Of a DNA stretch of 6,556 nt, positions 1 to 4,926 are shown in pieces. Source of the stretch: Zoogloeaceae bacterium (lineage in GTDB: Bacteria > Pseudomonadota > Gammaproteobacteria > Burkholderiales > Rhodocyclaceae); contig JAITJU010000186.1 in the NCBI GenBank assembly GCA_031278735.1, positions 1-6,556 on the forward strand, given 5' to 3'. The position numbers and the translations under genes are program-made. Position 1 is the first letter of the stretch; every line of letters begins with the position of its first letter. Under the pieces are notes generated by a model. It had not been told where the DNA came from. It ran no database searches and saw only the letters and a program-made list of their open reading frames with translations.

Positions 1-729
1 TACCGGCTGTCCGTGGTGCACTTTTGGGCGCTGATCTTCACGTACATGTGGGCTGGTCCGCACCACCTGCATTACACGGCGCTGCCTGACTGGGCGCAAT
101 CGCTTGGCATGTTGTTCTCGCTGATTCTGCTGGCGCCTTCCTGGGGCGGCATGATCAACGGCATCATGACGTTGTCGGGCGCCTGGCACAAGCTGCGGGA
201 CGATCCCATCCTGAAGTTCCTGATTACCTCGTTGTCCTTCTACGGCATGTCGACCTTCGAGGGTCCAATGATGTCCGTGAAGTCGGTGAATGCGCTTTCC
301 CACTACACCGACTGGACGGTGGGGCATGTACATTCCGGCGCGCTGGGCTGGGTGGCCATGGTTTCCATCGGCGCTCTCTACTACCTGTTGCCGCGTCTTT
401 TTGGCCGTCAGCAGATGTACAGCGTCAAACTGATTACGGTGCACTTCTGGGTATCCACCATCGGCATCGTGCTGTATGTTGCTTCCATGTGGATTGCCGG
501 CGTGATGCAAGGGCTGATGTGGCGCGCGCTCAATAACGACGGGACGCTGCAATACGGCTTCGCGGAGGCGGTCAAGATATCCTATCCGTTCTGGACGGTT
601 CGCCTGTTGGGCGGGACGCTGTTCCTGCTGGGCATGATCATCATGGCCTACAACATGTTCCGTACGATTGCCGCAGGATCGGCAGAGGATGCGCCTGTGT
701 TGGCGGCTCCGGCGGCTAAACACGCTTAA
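1..729 (+). CDS. ccoN: cbb3-type cytochrome c oxidase subunit I, CcoN (partial, 5' end missing)
   Basis: This is the catalytic membrane subunit of cbb3 oxidase, which reduces O2 to water at a heme b3-CuB centre and pumps protons. The frame is open from base 1 with no start, and 242 C-terminal residues are visible of a family length near 475-480. The motif YMWAGPHHLHY (bases 43-75) carries the two adjacent CuB-ligand histidines (61-66). Six residues before them is the tyrosine (43-45) that in this family is cross-linked to the third CuB histidine. GHVHSGALGW (from 322) gives the heme b3 ligand (325-327) and a low-spin heme b ligand (331-333). The FEGPMMS segment holds the conserved glutamate near the hemes. 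These spacings match those I recall for Pseudomonas stutzeri CcoN (Y251, H257/H258, E323, H345, H347). Several hydrophobic helices follow, then a short Ala-rich tail. ccoO starts 18 nt downstream, so the two are surely one operon. The promoter lies outside the window. Confidence 0.98.
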   Translation, partial: YRLSVVHFWALIFTYMWAGPHHLHYTALPDWAQSLGMLFSLILLAPSWGGMINGIMTLSGAWHKLRDDPILKFLITSLSFYGMSTFEGPMMSVKSVNALSHYTDWTVGHVHSGALGWVAMVSIGALYYLLPRLFGRQQMYSVKLITVHFWVSTIGIVLYVASMWIAGVMQGLMWRALNNDGTLQYGFAEAVKISYPFWTVRLLGGTLFLLGMIIMAYNMFRTIAAGSAEDAPVLAAPAAKHA

Positions 730-747
730 TCACGGAGGTCACTGATA

Positions 748-1365
748 ATGAGTCAGGAAAAAATCGAAAAGAACGTCGGTCTGTTGATCGTCGTGATAGT
801 GCTGGCGGTGATCTGGGGCGGCCTGGTGGAAATCCTGCCGCTGTTTTTCCAGGAATCCACCACTGTGTCGGCTAATGGCGTCAAGCCTTATAACGCCGTG
901 CAACTGGCCGGACGTGAAGTCTATATCCGCGAAGGCTGTTACAACTGCCACTCGCAGATGATTCGTCCTTTCCGCGCGGAAACCGAACGCTACGGGCATT
1001 ACTCGGTAGCGGGCGAGTTTGTCTATGATCGCCCGTTCCAGTGGAGTTCCAAGCGAACGGGTCCTGATCTGCATCGCGTTGGCAATCGTTATTCCGACGA
1101 ATGGCATCGTATTCACTTGCGCAATCCGCGCGCCGCCGAGATCGATTCCAACATGCCGGCTTACACCTGGCTGCAGGATGTCAAGGCGAAAAACGGCGTC
1201 GGCAAGAATATCGAAGCCAAGATGCAGGCGTTGTCCCTGTTGGGCGTTCCTTACGAACAGGACGACATCGCCGGCGCGCACAAGGCGCTGGGCGACTTGA
1301 CGGAAGAGGATGTGCTGATTGCCTACCTGCAAGGGTTGGGCACGGCGCTGACCACCTTCAAGTAG
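748..1365 (+). CDS. ccoO: cbb3-type cytochrome c oxidase subunit II, CcoO (monoheme cytochrome c)
   Basis: CcoO is the membrane-anchored monoheme c subunit that passes electrons from CcoP to CcoN. The 205-residue product has the usual family length. An N-terminal helix (about residues 11-34) is an uncleaved anchor, leaving the rest in the periplasm. The heme c site is CYNCH at residues 64-68 (bases 937-951), inside the highly conserved block REGCYNCHSQMIRPFRAE. The likely axial methionine is M136 in SNMPAY (bases 1153-1155). The segments YGHYSVAGEF and KRTGPDLHRVG are also typical of CcoO. The start at 748 is set by GGAGG at 734-738, 9 nt upstream, and by the start-proximal KNVGLLIVVIV segment, which aligns with the family anchor. 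It lies between ccoN and ccoQ in the classical order. Confidence 0.98.
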   Translation: MSQEKIEKNVGLLIVVIVLAVIWGGLVEILPLFFQESTTVSANGVKPYNAVQLAGREVYIREGCYNCHSQMIRPFRAETERYGHYSVAGEFVYDRPFQWSSKRTGPDLHRVGNRYSDEWHRIHLRNPRAAEIDSNMPAYTWLQDVKAKNGVGKNIEAKMQALSLLGVPYEQDDIAGAHKALGDLTEEDVLIAYLQGLGTALTTFK

Positions 1366-1378
1366 GACGGCCTGCAAA

Positions 1379-1570
1379 ATGGATATCAACGACATTCGCG
1401 ACTACCTGACGCCGGCGCTGGGCATCGCCCTGTTCGCCTGGATTGTGATGTGGGCTTATGGCAAGAAAAGCAGGCAAACGTATGAAGAGGCCGCCAATCT
1501 GCCATTCGCGGATGATGATGATTCGGCGGCGGTTCAGACCGTCGCCGCAGATCAAAGGAAAATGATATGA
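1379..1570 (+). CDS. ccoQ: cbb3-type cytochrome c oxidase small subunit, CcoQ/FixQ
   Basis: This 63-residue protein has one transmembrane helix (about residues 13-27, GIALFAWIVMWAYG). A basic stretch (KKSR) and an acidic cytoplasmic tail follow, containing four aspartates in a row (residues 45-48), encoded by a GAT run at 1511-1522. Size, topology and position between ccoO and ccoP identify it as CcoQ. In studied species CcoQ helps stabilise the assembled oxidase, or protects it when oxygen is present, and it binds no cofactor. The segment YEEAANLPFADDD is typical of the family. The start lies 13 nt after the ccoO stop, and a weak AGGA overlaps that stop (1364-1367). The stop TGA overlaps the ccoP start in ATGA (1567-1570), which suggests translational coupling. 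Confidence 0.93.
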   Translation: MDINDIRDYLTPALGIALFAWIVMWAYGKKSRQTYEEAANLPFADDDDSAAVQTVAADQRKMI

Positions 1571-2490
1571 GCGATTTCACAAGCAATTTCTGGAGTTACT
1601 ACGTGGCCAGCGTAGCGCTAATCGGCATCATCGGTTGCGCGTTGTTCCTCTGGAACCATGGTTCCGCGGCCTTTGCCATCGGCAAGACCACCGGACACGC
1701 CTGGGATGAAGATCTGGAAGAGTTCAACAATCCGCTGCCGAAATGGTGGAGTTGGCTGTTCTACATCACCGTGGTGTTTGCCCTTGCTTATCTGGCGTAT
1801 TTCCCCGGTTTGGGGAGTTTCCCCGGCTTGGGCAAGTGGACTTCCGTCGGTCAGTATGAGGCGGAGCAGGCCACGGCGGCAAAGGCGTATGACCCGTTGT
1901 ACGAGCAGTTCCGGAAGATGAGCATTCCGGCCATTGCAAAAGACGCAAAAGCGATGGAAATGGGGCAGCGGCTTTTTCGCACGTACTGCATCCAGTGTCA
2001 CGGTTCGGATGGCGGCGGCAAAGAGGGCGGCTTCCCCAACCTGACGGACAACGACTGGCTGCACGGCGGCACGCCGGAGCGCATCGAGGCGACCATCAAG
2101 GAAGGCTGGCAGGGCGTAATGACCCCGCACGACTTCCTGGGGGCGGAAACCGTGAGGAATCTGGCGCATTATGTGCGTTCCCTGTCGAACCAGCCGAATG
2201 TTGATCCGGGGCGCGCCAACAGTGGCCGGGATGCGTGGATAGCCTCCGATTGCAACACTTGCCACGGCTCGGACGCCCGCGGCAACCCAGATATGGGCGG
2301 CCCCAATCTGACCGACAATATCTGGTTGTACGGCAGCAGTGAGGCGACCGTGATCAAGACCATCACCGATGGACGCAATCTGGAAGGCGGCAATACCACC
2401 AACAACCGTATGCCAGCCTGGGGCGCTTTCCTTGGCGACGACAGGACCAAGCTGCTGGCGGCCTACGTTTACAGCCTGAGCAACAAATAA
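1567..2490 (+). CDS. ccoP: cbb3-type cytochrome c oxidase subunit III, CcoP (diheme cytochrome c)
   Basis: CcoP receives electrons from soluble cytochromes or the bc1 complex and hands them to CcoO. The 307-residue product has two N-terminal helices (about residues 10-30 and 62-80) and a periplasmic part with two cytochrome c domains. The heme sites are CIQCH (141-145) and CNTCH (229-233). M185 in GVMTPH and M282 in RMPAWG are the likely axial methionines. The two domains show their duplicated origin in the paired motifs PNLTDNDWLHGG and PNLTDNIWLYGS. Two copies of FPGLG (79-83 and 85-89) sit just after the second helix, as is common in this family. Ribosome entry is probably at AAGGA (1555-1559). 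The start overlaps the ccoQ stop, and a hairpin terminator follows within about 12 nt of the ccoP stop. Confidence 0.98.
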   Translation: MSDFTSNFWSYYVASVALIGIIGCALFLWNHGSAAFAIGKTTGHAWDEDLEEFNNPLPKWWSWLFYITVVFALAYLAYFPGLGSFPGLGKWTSVGQYEAEQATAAKAYDPLYEQFRKMSIPAIAKDAKAMEMGQRLFRTYCIQCHGSDGGGKEGGFPNLTDNDWLHGGTPERIEATIKEGWQGVMTPHDFLGAETVRNLAHYVRSLSNQPNVDPGRANSGRDAWIASDCNTCHGSDARGNPDMGGPNLTDNIWLYGSSEATVIKTITDGRNLEGGNTTNNRMPAWGAFLGDDRTKLLAAYVYSLSNK

Positions 2491-2501
2491 GCGAGCGCCT
2501 G

Positions 2502-2531
2502 AAACGGAGCGGGAAACCGCTCCGTTTTCTT
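2502..2531 (+). terminator. Rho-independent terminator after ccoP
   Basis: An 11-bp perfect stem joins AAACGGAGCGG (2502-2512) to CCGCTCCGTTT (2517-2527). It is closed by a four-base GAAA loop, and the right arm runs into TTTTCTT. The GC-rich core is 8 bp. The hairpin begins 11 nt after the ccoP stop and should end most transcripts of the structural operon ahead of ccoG. The A-rich left flank could give some activity on the other strand, but no - strand gene here needs it. Confidence 0.9.
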
Positions 2532-2557
2532 GCGGGTTGTTTTGCGCAGCATATGCT
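2530..2557 (+). promoter_or_regulatory. Weak candidate promoter for ccoG-ccoH
   Basis: The terminator after ccoP implies a promoter in the 112 nt before ccoG. The best sigma-70-like pair I can find is TTGCGG (2530-2535) and TATGCT (2552-2557), 16 nt apart. The match is poor at the -35 end. The -10 candidate lies within the palindrome AGCATATGCT, which could be a regulator site. There is no convincing FNR/ANR box (TTGAT-N4-ATCAA) in this gap. This is an inference from position and partial consensus only. Confidence 0.22.
2548..2557. repeat. Perfect 10-bp palindrome in the ccoP-ccoG gap
   Basis: AGCATATGCT is its own reverse complement. It lies 17 nt past the ccoP terminator stem and 86 nt before the chosen ccoG start, where an operator could sit. 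The symmetry does not extend to the flanking bases. A palindrome this short can arise by chance, so a regulatory role is only possible. Confidence 0.3.
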
Positions 2558-2620
2558 TATTCCGGTAACACAGGATGCGGTTGTGTTTGCCTGAAGAATG
2601 CCCCGCTTCCCGGTCGAGTC

Positions 2621-2636
2621 AAGGAGCGAGAGAGAG
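2621..2636 (+). promoter_or_regulatory. Ribosome-binding region of ccoG
   Basis: AAGGAG (2621-2626) is followed by a GAGAGAG-type purine run ending at 2636. The strong AAGGAG is 16 nt from the ATG at 2643, which is long. The purine run is weaker but at normal distance (6 nt). Both support initiation at 2643, because the earlier in-frame ATG at 2598 has no Shine-Dalgarno sequence before it. Confidence 0.55.
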
Positions 2637-2642
2637 CACAAT

Positions 2643-4082
2643 ATGAGTAGTGACGCCTCTACCGAGCAAGCCAATGGTTTGTCCAACAACGCCGATGCCA
2701 ATGTCAGGACAGTGGCTTTGGGATCTTTGTATGAAAAGCACAAAACCATTTACATTCGATCCGTCAAGGGGTGGTGGACGACCTGGCGCTGGGTGCTGGT
2801 CTGGGGGACGCAAATTCTGTTTTATGGCCTGCCCTGGGTGGAGTGGAATGGGCGTCAGGCCGTGCTGTTTCATCTGGTGGAGCGCAAGTTTTATTTATTT
2901 GGCCTGATTTTTTGGCCGCAGGACATCTTTTATCTGGCGGTATTGTTGATTATTTCCGCCTATGGTCTCTTTCTGTTTACGGCAATTGGCGGGCGACTGT
3001 TCTGCGGCTATGCCTGTCCGCAGACGGTGTATACCGAAATCTTTGTCTGGATTGAAAAAAGGGTCGAAGGCGATCATTCGGCGCGCGCCAAACTGGATCA
3101 GACGCCTCTGGATGGGCGCAAATTCCGCCTGAAGTTGACGAAACATGCGCTGTGGTGGCTTTTGTCCCTGTGGACAGGTTTTACGCTGGTGGGTTATTTC
3201 ACGCCCATGCGGGAACTGCTTACGGAAGCCGCGACCTTTGGCTTTGGCGGCTGGGAAGTCTTCTGGATACTGTTTTACGGCGGCTTTACGTATCTGATGG
3301 CCGGCTTCATGCGCGAACAGGTGTGCAAATACATGTGTCCTTATGCGCGTTTCCAGTCGGCGATGTTCGATCCGGATACGCTGATCATGACCTATGACGC
3401 CGAGCGCGGCGAACCGCGCGGTGTGCGCCGCAAGAATGCCGACAATAGCGGCCTGGGCGATTGTGTGGATTGCAGCATCTGTGTGCAGGCGTGTCCGACC
3501 GGCATTGATATCCGCAAGGGTCTGCAATATGAGTGCATTGGCTGCGGCGCCTGCATCGACGCCTGCGACGCGGTCATGGATAAACTCAAGCTGCCCAGGG
3601 GGCTGGTGTGTTACACGTCGGAGAACGCGTTGGCGGGAAAATATGACAGTTCCAGTGTTTTGAGCCATATCGTGCGTCCGCGCATTATTGTCTATGCCTG
3701 CATTCTTGCCCTGATCGTCACGGCGGCGGGATGGTCGCTGGCGACGCGCGTTCCTCTGCGCGCGGACGTCCTGCGGGATCGCAGCATTTTGTCGCGTCCG
3801 GTGGAAGGCAATAAAATCGAGAACCTCTACATCCTGAAAGTGATGAACATATCGGAGACGCCGCGCCGTTTCGCGATCAGCGTTTCCGGGATGGAAGGGT
3901 TGGAGCTTGCGACGGAAAACATGGTCGACGCCAACGCGGCGGAAAACCGGGAAATCACGGTCAAGGTGCGTGTGCCCGCCGATTCCGCGCCCACGGGCGC
4001 GCACCAGATATTTTTTGATGTCGTTGCCGCGGACAACCCCGAAGTTGCCGTGCATGAAAAAACAACTTTTATGATGCCATGA
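2643..4082 (+). CDS. ccoG: Cytochrome c oxidase accessory protein CcoG (FixG/RdxA/RdxB family), membrane polyferredoxin
   Basis: CcoG is an inner-membrane iron-sulfur protein linked to cbb3 oxidase assembly. In Rhodobacter it has been reported to act as a cupric reductase. The 479-residue product begins with a soluble segment ending in LYEKHK. Helices lie near residues 47-66, 83-117 (probably two), 169-187, 202-221 and 348-367. Cysteine pairs occur as CGYACP (121, 125) and CKYMCP (228, 232). Two 4Fe-4S motifs follow: CVDCSICVQACP (274, 277, 280, 284) and CIGCGACIDAC (298, 301, 304, 308). After the last helix, residues from about 375 form the Ig-like C-terminal domain of the FixG family. The frame also opens 15 codons earlier at 2598, but that start lacks a ribosome site and the extra residues do not look family-like. 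The stop overlaps the ccoH start by 4 nt. No key cysteine is missing. Confidence 0.97.
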   Translation: MSSDASTEQANGLSNNADANVRTVALGSLYEKHKTIYIRSVKGWWTTWRWVLVWGTQILFYGLPWVEWNGRQAVLFHLVERKFYLFGLIFWPQDIFYLAVLLIISAYGLFLFTAIGGRLFCGYACPQTVYTEIFVWIEKRVEGDHSARAKLDQTPLDGRKFRLKLTKHALWWLLSLWTGFTLVGYFTPMRELLTEAATFGFGGWEVFWILFYGGFTYLMAGFMREQVCKYMCPYARFQSAMFDPDTLIMTYDAERGEPRGVRRKNADNSGLGDCVDCSICVQACPTGIDIRKGLQYECIGCGACIDACDAVMDKLKLPRGLVCYTSENALAGKYDSSSVLSHIVRPRIIVYACILALIVTAAGWSLATRVPLRADVLRDRSILSRPVEGNKIENLYILKVMNISETPRRFAISVSGMEGLELATENMVDANAAENREITVKVRVPADSAPTGAHQIFFDVVAADNPEVAVHEKTTFMMP

Positions 4083-4651
4083 TGAACGCAAAAACCCCCG
4101 GACTGAACATGAATGTCGGCGCGCTGGACGCGCGCCCCAGGTACAAGGAACCCTGGCCGTGGATATTGATGTCCGGGCCGATCATCGTCATCATCGCGGG
4201 CATTGCCACGATCATCATTGCCACAATCCTGCATCCCAACGCCATGGTGGAGGATGACTATTACAAGCAGGGTCTGGCGATCAATCAGCGTCTGCACCGC
4301 GACAAGGCGGCGGGGGAGCTTTCCCTGTCCGCGCAGATCATGCTGAGCGGTCGGGAAGCAAGAGTTTTTATGCGTGCGGCGGATATAGCCGCGTTACCCG
4401 CGGAACTGCGTCTGCATTTCAACCACCCGACTCGTGCGGGGCAAGATCAGGTGGTGGCGCTTCGGGCGGCAGGACAAGGCTTTTATAGCGGCGTTCTGAC
4501 GACGGAAGTGCACGGACGCTGGCATGTATACCTTGAAGATCAGGACGAAACCTGGCGCTTGGTGGGAAGCTGGCAACCTGATGCCGGCGATCCGCTGGAG
4601 CTTTTTCCACAACAGACCGATCCCGCTTTACCAACCTTGAAGGAGGAGTGA
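4079..4651 (+). CDS. ccoH: Cytochrome oxidase assembly/stability protein CcoH (FixH family)
   Basis: FixH/CcoH proteins are inner-membrane factors needed for a stable, mature cbb3 oxidase, and in Rhodobacter CcoH has been found associated with the complex. The 190-residue product has a short basic cytoplasmic N-terminus and the motif EPWPW (24-28) leading into one helix (about 28-52). The family signature DDYYKQGLAIN (59-69) follows. The rest is a periplasmic beta-rich domain, including GFYSGVL and HGRWHVYLED, which fits the FixH fold. Two ATGs are adjacent (4079 and 4082). The first overlaps the ccoG stop as ATGA and lacks a good Shine-Dalgarno sequence, so translation probably depends on coupling to ccoG. 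A later ATG at 4109 also lacks a ribosome site and would only trim the N-terminal tail. Confidence 0.95.
   Translation: MMNAKTPGLNMNVGALDARPRYKEPWPWILMSGPIIVIIAGIATIIIATILHPNAMVEDDYYKQGLAINQRLHRDKAAGELSLSAQIMLSGREARVFMRAADIAALPAELRLHFNHPTRAGQDQVVALRAAGQGFYSGVLTTEVHGRWHVYLEDQDETWRLVGSWQPDAGDPLELFPQQTDPALPTLKEE
4640..4646 (+). promoter_or_regulatory. Strong Shine-Dalgarno for the small membrane-protein gene
   Basis: AAGGAGG (4640-4646) is a near-perfect anti-Shine-Dalgarno match, 8 nt before the ATG at 4655. It lies inside the last codons of ccoH (LKEE). It is the strongest ribosome site in the accessory unit and is good evidence that the 45-codon frame downstream is translated. Confidence 0.85.
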
Positions 4652-4654
4652 ATC

Positions 4655-4792
4655 ATGTTGCAAGAACTGTTGGGTAATGAAATTGGCCTTTTGAGCGTGT
4701 TTACAATCGGGTTTGTCGTCGTGATGGCGATTTTCCTGCCGATCTTTTTTTCCAAGAAAATCAACGAAGACGCGCGCAACGACCGGAAATAG
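4655..4792 (+). CDS. Small single-helix membrane protein, resembles DUF3149
   Basis: This 45-residue protein starts MLQELLGNEIGLLS and has one transmembrane helix (about residues 12-32). A short charged tail (SKKINEDARNDRK) follows and is probably cytoplasmic. Length, the IGLLS segment ahead of the helix and the KI-x-EDA tail resemble the DUF3149 family of small betaproteobacterial proteins, as I recall it; no search was possible. Its function is unknown. It starts 3 nt after the ccoH stop with an excellent ribosome site and ends just before a terminator, so it is the last gene of the ccoG-ccoH unit. It is not CcoS, which lives in a similar place but carries a WAVxxGQFDD-type motif absent here. 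It has no cysteine or histidine, so binding of heme or copper through those residues is unlikely. A role in cbb3 assembly or as a peripheral subunit is only suggested by context. Confidence 0.85.
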   Translation: MLQELLGNEIGLLSVFTIGFVVVMAIFLPIFFSKKINEDARNDRK

Positions 4793-4818
4793 GCGCCGTT
4801 TGGCGCGTTGGCGTTTCG

Positions 4819-4854
4819 AGCCTTCCCGCTTTGCGAGCGGGAAGGCTTTTTTAT
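4819..4854 (+). terminator. Rho-independent terminator closing the ccoG-ccoH unit
   Basis: A 12-bp perfect stem joins AGCCTTCCCGCT (4819-4830) to AGCGGGAAGGCT (4836-4847) around a five-base TTGCG loop. The T at 4847 begins a run of six T (4847-4852). The hairpin starts 27 nt after the stop of the small gene. It separates the oxidase accessory genes from the AsmA-family gene, which therefore probably has its own promoter. Confidence 0.93.
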
Positions 4855-4865
4855 TGCGCCGCAAT
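4853..4865. repeat. Short inverted repeat beside the terminator
   Basis: ATTGCG (4853-4858) and CGCAAT (4860-4865) are perfect inverted arms around a single C. They begin directly after the terminator T-run and lie 62 nt before the AsmA-family start. The right arm overlaps AATAAT (4863-4868), a possible -10 element with no recognisable -35. It may be an operator for the downstream gene or chance symmetry. Confidence 0.28.
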
Positions 4866-4917
4866 AATGAGAAAATCCCGCCAGACGCAAAAATTTTTGA
4901 TCTGAACGAAAAACATC

Positions 4918-4923
4918 GGGAGG
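4918..4923 (+). promoter_or_regulatory. Ribosome-binding site of the AsmA-family gene
   Basis: GGGAGG (4918-4923) lies only 3 nt before the ATG at 4927. The match is strong but the spacing is short. An in-frame TGA at 4903 leaves no ATG, GTG or TTG upstream, and the first downstream options are TTG at 4939 and 4948 with poor spacing. The ATG at 4927 is therefore the best start. Confidence 0.65.
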
Positions 4924-4926
4924 CGA

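Noticed and set aside
739..1395. 218-codon open frame on the - strand opposite ccoO
   Set aside because: It covers the whole of ccoO, which has a heme c site and strong family identity. The reverse product resembles no family I know.
1511..1522. Four GAT codons in ccoQ as a phase-variable microsatellite
   Set aside because: The unit is in frame, so slippage would only change an aspartate count in a disordered acidic tail, and four copies is a short tract.
1801..1836. Near-repeat TTCCCCGG(T/C)TTGGG in ccoP as a mobile or regulatory repeat
   Set aside because: It encodes two FPGLG peptides in a loop after the second helix that is common in CcoP, so protein sequence explains it.
1618..2265. 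215-codon open frame on the - strand opposite ccoP
   Set aside because: It is a shadow of ccoP's codon pattern, with no ribosome site or domain.
2895..4091. 398-codon open frame on the - strand opposite ccoG
   Set aside because: ccoG on the + strand has full family motifs. The reverse product is Arg/His/Gln rich with no recognisable domain, as expected for the shadow of a GC-rich coding region.
4655..4792. The small gene after ccoH as ccoS
   Set aside because: The position fits, but the product lacks the WAVxxGQFDD-like motif of CcoS, and its IGLLS and charged C-tail fit DUF3149 better.
4867..4905. 12-codon frame starting ATGAGAAAATCC before the AsmA-family gene, as a possible leader peptide
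   Set aside because: There is no Shine-Dalgarno sequence, no codon run suggesting attenuation and no following hairpin. A frame this short is expected by chance.
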